DNA of 64,000 nt, taken from assembly GCF_008728195.1 (NCBI RefSeq), contig NZ_CP031599.1, forward strand, positions 186,001 through 250,000. Reading direction: 5' to 3'. This DNA comes from Roseovarius indicus. GTDB taxonomy: Bacteria; Pseudomonadota; Alphaproteobacteria; Rhodobacterales; Rhodobacteraceae. Made by a program: the position numbers and the translations under genes. Below, piece after piece: positions 8,984 to 17,513 of the stretch. Each line of letters begins with the position of its first letter. Position 1 is the first letter of the stretch. The notes beneath the pieces are model-generated. The model had not been told where the DNA came from. It searched no databases and saw only the letters and a program-made list of their open reading frames with translations.

Positions 8984-9943
8984 ATGAGCGACTTTCCCAA
9001 ATTCGTCGAGTTTCGCGAAGAAGGCCCGCGTGAGGGTTTTCAGATCGAAAAGAAGATTTATCCGATCGAAGAGCGGATCGAACTGATCGACATGCTCAGC
9101 GAAACCGGTCTAAAGCGCATTCAGGTCGGCAGTTTCGTCAGCCCGAAATACGTGCCGCAAATGGCCGACACCGGCGAGTTGTTCCAGCGTATCAAGCGCA
9201 AACCGGGCGTGAACTACACATCGCTGTGGCTGAACGACAAAGGGTTTCGCAAGGCCCTGACCGCGCATGAGGTCGATATCGACCCGCGTCTGCTGTTCTA
9301 TCCTTCCGAAGCATTCGCAAAGTCGAACAACAATAGTACCTCTGCGGAAATGCGGGAGAAGCAACGCGACTGGGTCCGTCTTTACAAGGAAGAGGGATAT
9401 ACGGTCGACGCGGCCTATGTGATGACCGCCTTCGGCTGCAACCTCGAAGGCCCCATCCCGCAAGAGCGCATCCTGGACGATTTCCGCTTTATCCTTCAGC
9501 TGTGCGAAGAAGAGGACATCCCCGTGCCGATCCTTGTGGTCGCCGACACCATGGGCTGGGGAAACCCCGAGGCGGTCAAACGGATGATCGGCGCCCTGCG
9601 CGAATTGGCGCCCGAGGCGCGCATCGGTATGCACATCCATGACACACGTGGGCTGGGGATCGCCAACGTTTATGCGGCCCTGTCGATGGGCGTGGACATG
9701 TTCGAAAGCTCCGTCGCCGGTCTTGGCGGCTGTCCTTTCGCGGGCCACGGCCACGCGCGCGCCGCAGGAAATGTCTGCACCGAGGATGCAGTGTTCCTGT
9801 GTCACGAACTCGGCATCGAAACCGGCATTGATCTGGACAAGCTGATCGCAGCGGCGGTCAAAGCAGAAGAGATCATCGGTGTGCCGCTCATGGGCCGGGT
9901 CATGCACACCGGCGGGTTGGACAAATACCGCAAGTCACGCTGA
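8984..9943 (+). CDS. Hydroxymethylglutaryl-CoA lyase-like enzyme
   Basis: DRE-TIM metallolyase expected to cleave a 3-hydroxy-3-alkylglutaryl-CoA into acetoacetate and an acyl-CoA, or a related C-C bond. It is 319 residues with VGSFVSPKYVPQMAD (about 48-62), the metal-binding HIHDTRG (about 217) and the catalytic-cysteine loop GLGGCPFAGHG (Cys near 250). There are departures from the family: the N-terminal RDGLQNE is REGFQIE, so the metal-ligand Asp is Glu17, and the loop after GLGGCP is longer and rich in Gly/His. The ATG at 8984 lies four bases after the carboxylase stop. In Liu/Atu pathways such a lyase follows carboxylation and hydration. Confidence 0.9.
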   Translation: MSDFPKFVEFREEGPREGFQIEKKIYPIEERIELIDMLSETGLKRIQVGSFVSPKYVPQMADTGELFQRIKRKPGVNYTSLWLNDKGFRKALTAHEVDIDPRLLFYPSEAFAKSNNNSTSAEMREKQRDWVRLYKEEGYTVDAAYVMTAFGCNLEGPIPQERILDDFRFILQLCEEEDIPVPILVVADTMGWGNPEAVKRMIGALRELAPEARIGMHIHDTRGLGIANVYAALSMGVDMFESSVAGLGGCPFAGHGHARAAGNVCTEDAVFLCHELGIETGIDLDKLIAAAVKAEEIIGVPLMGRVMHTGGLDKYRKSR

Positions 9944-9955
9944 GGGAGCAAGAAG

Positions 9956-10870
9956 ATGACAAAAGCACTTGACGGAAAGGTCGTTCTGGTCACCGGGGCC
10001 GGCGGTGGGATCGGGCGTGATATCGCCTTGATGGCAGCCGCAGAAGGCGCCGCCGTTGTGGTCAACGATCTGGGCGCGTCCCTCAAAGGCACCGGTCAGA
10101 CCGAAACTGCGGCGCAGAAAGTCGTCGAAGAGATCAGGGCCGCCGGGGGCAACGCGATCGCCGATGGCGGCAACGTCACCGATCCGGACGCCGCGCGCGC
10201 GATGGTCGAGGCCGGGGTCAAGGAATTCGGCCGCATCGACGCGGTGGTGAACAACGCCGGCATCCTGCGCGACGGTTACTTCCACAAGATGACCTACGAG
10301 GATTTCGACGCGGTGGTGAAGGTCCATCTCTATGGCGCCTTCAACACCAGCCGTGCGGCGGCCGATTATTTCCGCGAACAAGAGGGCGGTGCTCTGGTGC
10401 ACATGACCTCGACCTCGGGGCTGATCGGCAATCTGGCGCAGGCGAATTACTCGGCGGCAAAGCTGGGCATCGCGGCCTTCTCGAAATCGGTCGCGCTCGA
10501 CCTGAAACGCTGGAACGTGCGGTCAAACTGCATCGCGCCCTTCGCCTGGAGCCGGATGATCTCGTCGATCAAGACAGACACCCCGGAACAAGTGGCACGG
10601 GTCGAAAAGATCAAGGAGATGACACCGGCCAAGGTTGCACCGATGGCCTGCTTCCTGATGAGCGACCGCGCGGCTGACGTGTCAGGGCAGATATTTGCGG
10701 TTCGCAAGAACGAAATCTTCCTGTTCAATCAGCCCCGCCCGGTGCGGTCGGTTCATTCCGGTGATGGCTGGACCGCCGATGAAATCGCCGAGCGCGCTAT
10801 TCCCGCGCTCAAATCGCAATTCACGCCGCTCGAAGTTTCGGCGGACGTCTTTTCGTGGGATCCGGTCTGA
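9956..10870 (+). CDS. Short-chain dehydrogenase/reductase, 17beta-HSD4-like
   Basis: NAD(P)-dependent oxidoreductase of 304 residues. It has TGAGGGIG (about 16), VVVNDLGASLKGTG (acidic end of the second strand, favouring NAD), NNAG (about 99) and the YSAAK active site with Tyr near 165. VNDLG and the C-terminal extension resemble the dehydrogenase part of peroxisomal multifunctional enzyme 2, which oxidises 3-hydroxyacyl-CoAs. A 3-hydroxyacyl-CoA or alcohol substrate is therefore likely. It ends in TGATG, overlapping the next gene by one base. Confidence 0.9.
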   Translation: MTKALDGKVVLVTGAGGGIGRDIALMAAAEGAAVVVNDLGASLKGTGQTETAAQKVVEEIRAAGGNAIADGGNVTDPDAARAMVEAGVKEFGRIDAVVNNAGILRDGYFHKMTYEDFDAVVKVHLYGAFNTSRAAADYFREQEGGALVHMTSTSGLIGNLAQANYSAAKLGIAAFSKSVALDLKRWNVRSNCIAPFAWSRMISSIKTDTPEQVARVEKIKEMTPAKVAPMACFLMSDRAADVSGQIFAVRKNEIFLFNQPRPVRSVHSGDGWTADEIAERAIPALKSQFTPLEVSADVFSWDPV

Positions 10871-11664
10871 TGGGAAAACGCAAAGAAAAAATCAGCTCCG
10901 ACATTGCCTGGAGCACCTCTGACAAGATCAGCGTGCGCGGGCTTGACCTGCCCAACGAGATCCTGGGCCACATGAACCTTGGCGATCTGGCGTTCCTGCA
11001 ACTGACGGGCCGCAAGGCCACGCCCGAGGAAAGCCGGGTGTTCAACGCCATCGTCATTACCCTGGTAGAACATGGGATCACGCCTTCGGCTCTGGCGGCG
11101 CGGATGACCTACATGGGGGCACCGGAATCGCTTCAGGCGGCTGTGGCGGCCGGCTTGTGCGGGCTTGGCACCGTCTTTGTCGGCTCGATGGAGGGTGCCT
11201 CGAAGATGCTTTACGAGGCACTGCCGCCGGAAAAGCTGGGCACCGGTGTAGATCTGGATGCGCTGGCCGTCGATACGGTGGAAAAATTCCGCGCCCGCAA
11301 GATGATCGTGCCGGGGCTCGGACATCCGGTGCACAAGCCGGTCGATCCGCGCACCCCGCGCCTGTTCCAGATCGCTGCCGAGAACGACAAGTTCGGTGAA
11401 TACATCGAGTTGATCCAGAAAATTCAGGCCGTTGCCGAAGAAAAATCGGGTAAGATGCTGCCGATTAACGCCACCGGGGCGATCGGAGCGATCTGCTGTG
11501 AATTTGGCTTCCCCTGGAAGATCGTGCGGGGCTTTGGCGTCATGGCACGCGCCATCGGCCTGGTCGGTCATATCCTCGAAGAGAGCGAAAACCCGATTTC
11601 CTATGAGCTTTGGCAGCGTGCCGAGCAGGAAATTCTTGAAACGTCGGGTCCGGGAGCGAAGTAA
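10870..11664 (+). CDS. Citrate-synthase-fold protein, citryl-CoA-lyase-like, with changed catalytic residues
   Basis: The 264-residue protein resembles the lyase domain of ATP-citrate lyase. VPGLGHPVHKPVDPR keeps the His320-type residue of citrate synthase as His152 and the following DPR, and VEHGITPSALAARM supplies the His244-type residue as His68. By eye the other two catalytic positions are changed: the His274 site reads GSMEGA (Glu109) and the Asp375 site reads LPINATGA (Asn200). It probably handles a CoA thioester by Claisen-type chemistry but is unlikely to be a standard citryl-CoA lyase. A paralogue with the same pattern is at 23612. It starts inside the stop of the SDR gene. Confidence 0.85.
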   Translation: MGKRKEKISSDIAWSTSDKISVRGLDLPNEILGHMNLGDLAFLQLTGRKATPEESRVFNAIVITLVEHGITPSALAARMTYMGAPESLQAAVAAGLCGLGTVFVGSMEGASKMLYEALPPEKLGTGVDLDALAVDTVEKFRARKMIVPGLGHPVHKPVDPRTPRLFQIAAENDKFGEYIELIQKIQAVAEEKSGKMLPINATGAIGAICCEFGFPWKIVRGFGVMARAIGLVGHILEESENPISYELWQRAEQEILETSGPGAK

Positions 11665-11667
11665 CCG

Positions 11668-12831
11668 ATGCAGACGTCAGCCCCAGACACTCACACCGAT
11701 CTGCGCGACGCGCTTCGTGCGCTTTGCGCGCAGTTTCCGCCGGAATATCATCGCAAATTCGGCGAGGGTGAAACTTATCCCGAAGAGTTCGTCGACGCGC
11801 TGACCCGCGAGGGCTGGCTGGCGGCGATGATCCCCGAGGAATACGGCGGCTCGGGCCTTGGCCTGACCGAAGCCTCGATCATCATGGAGGAGGCAAACCG
11901 TTGCGGCGCCAATGCCGGTCACTTCCACGGGCAGATGTACAACATGGGCACGCTTCTGCGGCACGGCTCGGACGCGCAAAAGCAGAAATACCTGCCCGGC
12001 ATCGCCAGCGGCGAGTTGCGCCTGCAATCCATGGCCGTGACCGAACCGACCACCGGGACCGACACCACCAAACTCAAGACCACGGCGGTGAAAAAGGGCG
12101 ACCGCTATGTGATCAACGGCCAGAAAGTCTGGATCAGCCGCATCCAGCATTCTGACCTGATGATCCTGCTGGCACGCACCACGCCGCTGAGCGAGGTCAA
12201 GAAAAAGTCGCAGGGCCTGTCGATCTTCATGGTCGATCTGAAAGAGGCGATCGGCAACGGGATGGAGGTCCGCCCAATCGCCAACATGCCCGGCCACGAA
12301 ACCAATGAAGTGTTTTTCGACAACCTGGAAATCCCCGCCGAGAACCTGATCGGCACCGAGGGGCGCGGATTTTACCATATTCTTGACGGGTTGAACGCCG
12401 AACGGACCCTGATTGCGGCGGAATGTATCGGTGATGGATACTGGTTCGTCGACAAAGCCCGCGCCTATGCCGGTGACCGCGTGGTCTTTGACCGTCCCAT
12501 TGGCCAGAACCAAGGCGTGCAATTCCCTATCGCCAGGTCCTATGTGAACATCGAGGCCGCCAACCTGATGCGCTTTGAAGCCTGCAGGCGGTTCGATGCT
12601 GGGCTGGATTGCGGAGCACAGGCGAATATGGCTAAGCTGCTGGCTTCGGAGGCCAGCTGGGAAGCGGCCAATGCCTGCATCCAGACCCACGGTGGCTTTG
12701 GTTTCGCGCGCGAATACGATGTCGAGCGCAAGTTCCGCGAGGCCCGGCTGTATCAGGTGGCACCGATCTCGACCAACCTGATCCTGTCCTATGTCGCCGA
12801 GCATATCCTTGGTATGCCGCGGTCGTTCTGA
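11668..12831 (+). CDS. Acyl-CoA dehydrogenase (isovaleryl-type base position)
   Basis: The 387-residue enzyme has AMIPEEYGGSGLGLTEA (about 53), MAVTEPTTGTDTTKL (about 122), INGQKVWISR (about 149), and a C-terminus YVAEHILGMPRSF without an EGT motif. Glu245 in LNAERTLIAAE lies where isovaleryl-CoA dehydrogenase has its base. It is the closest relative in the window of the gene at 37233, sharing the TTKLKT signature and FDRPIGQNQGVQ/FGRPIGQNQGVQ. It starts three bases after the preceding gene. It is the last clearly intact gene of this operon. Confidence 0.93.
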   Translation: MQTSAPDTHTDLRDALRALCAQFPPEYHRKFGEGETYPEEFVDALTREGWLAAMIPEEYGGSGLGLTEASIIMEEANRCGANAGHFHGQMYNMGTLLRHGSDAQKQKYLPGIASGELRLQSMAVTEPTTGTDTTKLKTTAVKKGDRYVINGQKVWISRIQHSDLMILLARTTPLSEVKKKSQGLSIFMVDLKEAIGNGMEVRPIANMPGHETNEVFFDNLEIPAENLIGTEGRGFYHILDGLNAERTLIAAECIGDGYWFVDKARAYAGDRVVFDRPIGQNQGVQFPIARSYVNIEAANLMRFEACRRFDAGLDCGAQANMAKLLASEASWEAANACIQTHGGFGFAREYDVERKFREARLYQVAPISTNLILSYVAEHILGMPRSF

Positions 12832-12879
12832 GATGTTTCCGAGCGGGACTTGATCTCTGTTATGCGGGACGCAAGCCAC

Positions 12880-12916
12880 ATCCTTTTAAACTGCCGTCAC
12901 AGCAAACTTAAAGGAT
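12880..12916 (+). promoter_or_regulatory. Inverted repeat covering the ribosome-binding site of the next SDR gene
   Basis: Left arm ATCCTTTTAA (12880-12889) and right arm TTAAAGGAT (12908-12916) pair with one bulged T around an 18-base loop. The right arm contains the AAAGGA that would serve the ATG at 12924. In RNA the hairpin could block translation; in DNA it could be an operator. It occupies the only sizeable gap (92 bases) before the end of the operon. Confidence 0.4.
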
Positions 12917-12923
12917 GACCGAC

Positions 12924-13675
12924 ATGAAACGACTCCAGGGAAAGACTGCACTGATCAGTGGTGCGGCCAATGGCATGGGGGCCGAAGAGGCACGTATTTT
13001 TGCCGATGAAGGTGCTAAGGTCATCGTGGCGGATGTCGATGACAAGGGCGCAAAATCCGTGGTGCAGGACATCAAGGATGCGGGGGGCACCGTAATGGCG
13101 GTGTATCTGGATGTGTCCGATGCAGCCAGTTGGGAAAAGGCGATCGGTGAAGGGCAAAAGGCATTCGGCAACATCAACGTGTTGGTCAACAATGCCGGCA
13201 TCGCTTTTCTGAAGCCGGTCCAGGACACGTCGGAAGAGGAATGGGACAAGATCTTCGCGATCAATGCAAAGGGGGTTTTCTCGGGACCAGGGCGGTTCTG
13301 GAAAATATGAAGGCCGCGGGCGTTGGGTCGATCGTCAATATATCGTCGATCTATGGTCTGGTCGGCGCGCCTTCGGCAGCGGCATTTCAGGCGACCAAAG
13401 GTGCGGTGCGACTGCTTACCAAATCGACGGCATCGGATTACGCGCCGTTCAACATCCGGGTGAATTCGATCCATCCGGGCGTGATACGCACCGCGATGAC
13501 GGAAGACATGCTGGCTGATCCGGACGGTCAGAAGGAGATACTTGGGGCAACGATTATGGAGCGCCCGGCCGAGCCGAAAGAGGTAGCTTGGGCGGTGCTG
13601 TTTCTGGCTTCCGACGAGACATCCTACATGACCGGATCCGAAATGGTTGTCGATGGCGGCTATACCGCGCGGTGA
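12924..13675 (+). pseudogene. Short-chain dehydrogenase, frameshifted and with active-site Tyr changed to Phe
   Basis: A classical SDR of about 250 residues would start at ATG 12924 with SGAANGMG, NNAG and the GSEMVVDGGYTAR ending. The reading frame breaks near 13271-13283 (run of five G, four T, then CTC): the first frame stops at 13308-13310, while the second frame carries INAKGVF..LGTRAVLENM onward to 13675. One base appears to be missing. Independently, the YxxxK motif reads FQATK, with Phe codon TTT at 13385-13387. Two lesions point to real decay rather than a sequencing slip. The intact ancestor resembles alcohol/hydroxysteroid-type SDRs. Confidence 0.8.
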
Positions 13676-13848
13676 AACGCGTGGAGCCGGAAGGCTGGAA
13701 CAGTCGGGACCGGTTGGCCGCGAACCGATCCTGGCCAACTCGGCATCGGTTGACTTGGGCGCGAGTTTCCGACGGGCGTCGTGAAATCCATGAGCGAAGG
13801 GCACGACCGGCATCGAATACGGCTCACTTCATCCCTGGCCTGGTTCCG

Positions 13849-15051
13849 TCAGGTGTCGGCGCGCGGAGGGCGGATTTCGGACAGAACCTCCTCCGTGTGC
13901 TCGCCCAGCCGCGGTGGAAGACGGCGCACCCGGCCGGGGCTGTGCGAGAACTGGACCGGTATCCGGGGCGTCACGAGGGCGCCCTCTGTCGGGTGCTCGT
14001 GGCGCTCGAAATACCCGGTTTGAACCAGGTAGGGATCAACCAGCAGATCCTCCAGGCTGTTGGCCGGTCCTTTCGGCACGTCGGCCGCGTCGAACCGGCG
14101 GCGCCACTCGGCAGTTGTATTCCCCGCGATTGCCTCGGCGAGGATCCCATATAACGCGTCGATGTGATCGGTGCGCAACGCGGCTGTGGCAAATCGTGGA
14201 TCGTCGCGCAGCTCGGGCCGGCCTATGGCGTCGAAGAGACGCAGCCACTGGTTGTCCATCGCCGCCATCACGCAGATGTGCCCGTCCTGCGTCGGATAAG
14301 GCCGACGATGAGGCGAGAATACCCGGCTGTAACCCATGCCCAGATCGGGTCGGTCGAGGGTTGCGCCGCAGAGATGCTCGATCAGGTTGAAGTTGACCAT
14401 CGCATCCATCATCGGCACGTTTACCTGCTGTCCGTGGCCGGTGCGCTCGCGCCAGACGAAGGCCATCGCAATGGACGATGCCAGGATATACCCGCATAGT
14501 TTGTCCGCGATTACAGTGGGGTAATAGCGCGGCTCGCCGCTGGCCCGGGCCATAAGCCCGGCTACGCCGCTGGCACCCTGGATCACATCGTCGAAAGCAG
14601 GCCAGTCGCGGCGCTCGCTGTCCAGCCGGAAACCCGAAGCCGAGGCGTGGATAATACCGGGATTGACCGCGCGGATCGCCTCGTAATCAACGCCGAGGCG
14701 TTCGGCGGCACCGGGGCGCATCGAATGCACCAGCACGTCCGTCGAACGCACCAGATCAAGGAGCGCGACCCGCGCGTCGGGTTTTTTCAGGTCGAGCACG
14801 ACCGAGCGTTTGTTGCGGTTTGCGTTGAGGAACAGTGCCCCCATCTTCGGGTTGCGCGACGGTCCCACCTGGCGTGTGTAGTCGCCGTCGGGTGACTCGA
14901 TCTTGATGACGTCGGCCCCCATGTCGCCGAGGATCTGGGTCGCCACCGGCCCTAGCACGTTGACCGAAAGATCAAGCACCCTGTAACCGGCAAGCGGGCC
15001 GTCCCCCTCGGCTGGCTTCTGCGGTGATGGCTCCTGCGGCTGGCTGTCCAT
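13849..15051 (-). CDS. Class III (CaiB/BaiF) CoA-transferase
   Basis: Moves CoA between an acyl-CoA and a free acid through a mixed-anhydride mechanism with an aspartate nucleophile. The 400-residue protein begins GYRVLDLSVNVLGPVATQ, has GADVIKIESPDGD (about 50) and NKRSVVLDLK (about 84), and the likely catalytic Asp in VIADKLCGYILAS. I took the ATG at 15051, preceded by GAAAGGAAAAG, because a longer in-frame start adds arginine-rich sequence unlike the family. It converges with the SDR remnant and diverges from the ABC operon at 15402. Acceptor and donor acids are unknown. Confidence 0.9.
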   Translation of the reverse strand: MDSQPQEPSPQKPAEGDGPLAGYRVLDLSVNVLGPVATQILGDMGADVIKIESPDGDYTRQVGPSRNPKMGALFLNANRNKRSVVLDLKKPDARVALLDLVRSTDVLVHSMRPGAAERLGVDYEAIRAVNPGIIHASASGFRLDSERRDWPAFDDVIQGASGVAGLMARASGEPRYYPTVIADKLCGYILASSIAMAFVWRERTGHGQQVNVPMMDAMVNFNLIEHLCGATLDRPDLGMGYSRVFSPHRRPYPTQDGHICVMAAMDNQWLRLFDAIGRPELRDDPRFATAALRTDHIDALYGILAEAIAGNTTAEWRRRFDAADVPKGPANSLEDLLVDPYLVQTGYFERHEHPTEGALVTPRIPVQFSHSPGRVRRLPPRLGEHTEEVLSEIRPPRADT

Positions 15052-15401
15052 TTTTCTTTTCCTTTCGCGGTATCGCACCCTTCGAGCCAGCAATGCGCGC
15101 CGCAGTCCGGCGGTCAGCTGGCCCGCAACCCAAGGGCGCGGCACCGCAACCTTGCGGAAGCATCCCTGCAAGACCCACACTACTTCGGGAGCGGCTCGCG
15201 AAAGCGGTTCCGCAGGCCATTAGAACGGCGTCGCCATGAGCGCTCAACCGCTGCAGATCAAAAAACACATCTGTGCGCAAAAGGCCCGCCCGGCCCGGAG
15301 GTCTTGGCGCAGGCTGACCGCCCCGCTTACCCTAGGGCACCGGAGTCCTGCCATCGGTAGATGCCGCTTTCGGACTTGCGGGATTTTAGGGAGGAGCCAA
15401 A
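15052..15401. other. Divergent intergenic region
   Basis: The 350 bases between the CoA-transferase start and the solute-binding-protein start contain no convincing gene. They must hold the promoters of both divergent units. The only structured element I recognise is the palindrome-like site at 15265-15276. Confidence 0.7.
15265..15276. promoter_or_regulatory. Variant of the recurrent ACACATATGTGC palindrome
   Basis: ACACATCTGTGC differs at one position from the 12-mer found at 50110-50121 and 51996-52007. It lies about 125 bases upstream of the ABC transporter operon and 215 bases from the divergent CoA-transferase start. It is a candidate operator, weaker than the three exact-core sites. 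Confidence 0.4.
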
Positions 15402-16610
15402 ATGAACAAGTTTCTACAGGCCGTTGTCGGCCTGGGCGTCGCCATTGCGCCGCTGACGTCTTCACCTGCGCTGGCCCAAGCCGAAGAAATCGTGATACCG
15501 GCGATTGCCGCGATGTCGGGACCGGTCGCCGTGACCGGACAGGATGCGCAAAAGGGGATCGCAGTTGCCCTTGAGCACATCAACGCCGATGGCGGCGTCG
15601 CCGGTCGGTCGCTGAAGATCCAGCTTTATGACACACAGGGCAATCCCGGGGTGGTGCGCCAAGTGATGGAGCGGTTGACCCGCCTCGAGCGGGCTCCGAT
15701 CATCCTTGGCTGCGAGATCAGCGCAGGCACATCGGCAGCGGCGCAGTTCGCCGAGCAGGCGCGGGTTCCTTACCTGAACTCGTCGGCGGTGTCGGCCGAG
15801 CTCCTCGAGCGCGGTTACAAATGGTATTTCTCCGACCAGATCACAGCCGATTCCGAGGCGTCCACGGTCGTGTCTTTCCTGGATCACCTCATGACACAAG
15901 GCGACGTCGTCCCGGCGCTGCTTTATGAAGACAGCCCGCGCGGCGCCGGAACCATCGAGCGGATCGAAGTTCTGCTGGAGGAGAGGGGCATCGAGATCGC
16001 CGCCAGCGCGCCGTATTCGCGCAGCGATCGCAACCTTCTGCCACCGGTCAAGCGGGTGCAGACGTCGGGTGCCAACGTGGTGATCTGGGCCGGCTACACC
16101 GAAGATGTGGTGACCGGGCTTCAGGCAATGCAGCAGCTTGACTTCAAACCCTACATTATCGGAATCGGCGGAGGCCCAGGTGATGTGCGCATCCCGCAAC
16201 TTGTGGACAGGGACTTCATTGAGGACGTCAATCTCAGCACGGTGGACTACTTCAATCCCGACATGGACCGTGCCCAGCGATTTGTGAAGGCTTACGAGGA
16301 AAAGCACGGCATCGTTCCGTCCAGCTATGCGTCGATGTGCTACCGCGGAGCATACACGTTGAAGGCTGCGCTGGAGGAGACGCTTGAGGCAGGCCAGGAT
16401 CTGACAGACGAGAACCTTCGCGCCGCCCTCCTTGAGATCGACATCCCCGGCAAGGAACTGATCTCACCTTTCTCTCGGATCAAGTTCGACGAACACGGCC
16501 GGAATGTCGGATCGCAGAATCTGATCGCGCAATGGAAGGAAGGCGGCACGAAAAAGGTCACGGTCTGGCCGCCAGAGGTGGCTGTGGAAGAGCCCAATCC
16601 TCTGAACTGA
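15402..16610 (+). CDS. ABC transporter substrate-binding protein, branched-chain amino acid (Liv) type
   Basis: Periplasmic receptor of a Liv-type importer, 402 residues. A signal peptide is visible, with hydrophobic VVGLGVAIAPLTSSPALA and likely cleavage after residue 25. The mature protein begins EEIVIPAIAAMSGPVAVTGQ, a Peripla_BP_6-type start, followed by GIAVALEHINADGGVAGR. GGGAGGAG precedes the ATG. Its operon also encodes an acyl-CoA dehydrogenase, and CoA-handling genes flank it. The ligand may therefore be an organic or aromatic acid rather than an amino acid, which is known for some Liv-type systems. That part is inference. Confidence 0.93.
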   Translation: MNKFLQAVVGLGVAIAPLTSSPALAQAEEIVIPAIAAMSGPVAVTGQDAQKGIAVALEHINADGGVAGRSLKIQLYDTQGNPGVVRQVMERLTRLERAPIILGCEISAGTSAAAQFAEQARVPYLNSSAVSAELLERGYKWYFSDQITADSEASTVVSFLDHLMTQGDVVPALLYEDSPRGAGTIERIEVLLEERGIEIAASAPYSRSDRNLLPPVKRVQTSGANVVIWAGYTEDVVTGLQAMQQLDFKPYIIGIGGGPGDVRIPQLVDRDFIEDVNLSTVDYFNPDMDRAQRFVKAYEEKHGIVPSSYASMCYRGAYTLKAALEETLEAGQDLTDENLRAALLEIDIPGKELISPFSRIKFDEHGRNVGSQNLIAQWKEGGTKKVTVWPPEVAVEEPNPLN

Positions 16611-16637
16611 TGCGAAAACTGGACGGGAGTGGTCAGG

Positions 16638-17513
16638 ATGAGCGTTGAGCTTCTTCTTCAGGCGGCAGTTTCGGGGTTTCTGATGGGTGGCATCTATGCG
16701 CTCATCGCCCTGGCCCTGGCGCTGGTGTTCGGCGTCATGGGCGTGCTGAACTTCGCCCATGGCGACCTGCTCATGGTCGGCATGTACGGCGTAGTGATGG
16801 TCTGCGCCTCCACGGGCCTCTCGCCGTTCCTTGCGGGCGTCCTACTAGTGCCTGCCATGATGGCGATCGGATGGGCGGTCTTCGGGCGGCTCATCCGGCC
16901 GGTCGTCGGCTCCGCCCCTCTCGTTCAGGCGCAGTTGACCATCGGACTGTCATTCGTGATCCAGAGCGCGGCGTTGCTATGGTTCGGGGCCGACCTGTTC
17001 AACGTGAGGACCGAACTCGGAGCGTCGACAATCCATCTTGGCGCCATCGTGGTAAGCGTGCCGTTGCTGATAGGCTTCGTCATCGCCCTGGTGGCGTCGG
17101 GGCTGCTGGCCTGGTTTCTCTCGGCGACCGTCTGGGGGTACCGCGTCCGTGCCACGGCGGAAGATCCGGTGATGGCCCAACTGTGCGGCGTGACGGTGCA
17201 GCGCGTGCAGATGTGGGTCTTCGTCGGCGCGACGGGGTCGCTGGCGGTCGCCGCCGGCTGCCTGATGGGGTTCTATCATGTCACCCCGGTGGTGGGCCTT
17301 CAGTTCAGCGTTCTGTCTCTGATGATCGTGGTGCTGGGCGGTCTGGGTGATCTGCGCGGTGCGATGGTGGCGGCGCTGGTTCTCGGCGTGGCCGAGGCCC
17401 TGGCCGGCGCCATCTTCAACAGCGCATCGGCGCCGGCGGGGCTTTACATCTTGTTCGGCGCCGTGCTGCTTCTGAGGCCGCACGGCCTTCTGGGGCGGGG
17501 GGCGACGTTATGA
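16638..17513 (+). CDS. Branched-chain-type ABC transporter permease, LivH family
   Basis: Inner-membrane permease of about 291 residues with roughly eight hydrophobic segments. The start SGFLMGGIYALIALALALVFG and NFAHGDLLMVGMY are characteristic of LivH, as is the C-terminal GGLGDLRGAMVAALVLGVAE, which contacts the ATPase. I chose ATG 16638 over an in-frame GTG at 16629 because GGGAG lies eight bases before the ATG. The gene overlaps the livMG fusion by four bases. Confidence 0.93.
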   Translation: MSVELLLQAAVSGFLMGGIYALIALALALVFGVMGVLNFAHGDLLMVGMYGVVMVCASTGLSPFLAGVLLVPAMMAIGWAVFGRLIRPVVGSAPLVQAQLTIGLSFVIQSAALLWFGADLFNVRTELGASTIHLGAIVVSVPLLIGFVIALVASGLLAWFLSATVWGYRVRATAEDPVMAQLCGVTVQRVQMWVFVGATGSLAVAAGCLMGFYHVTPVVGLQFSVLSLMIVVLGGLGDLRGAMVAALVLGVAEALAGAIFNSASAPAGLYILFGAVLLLRPHGLLGRGATL

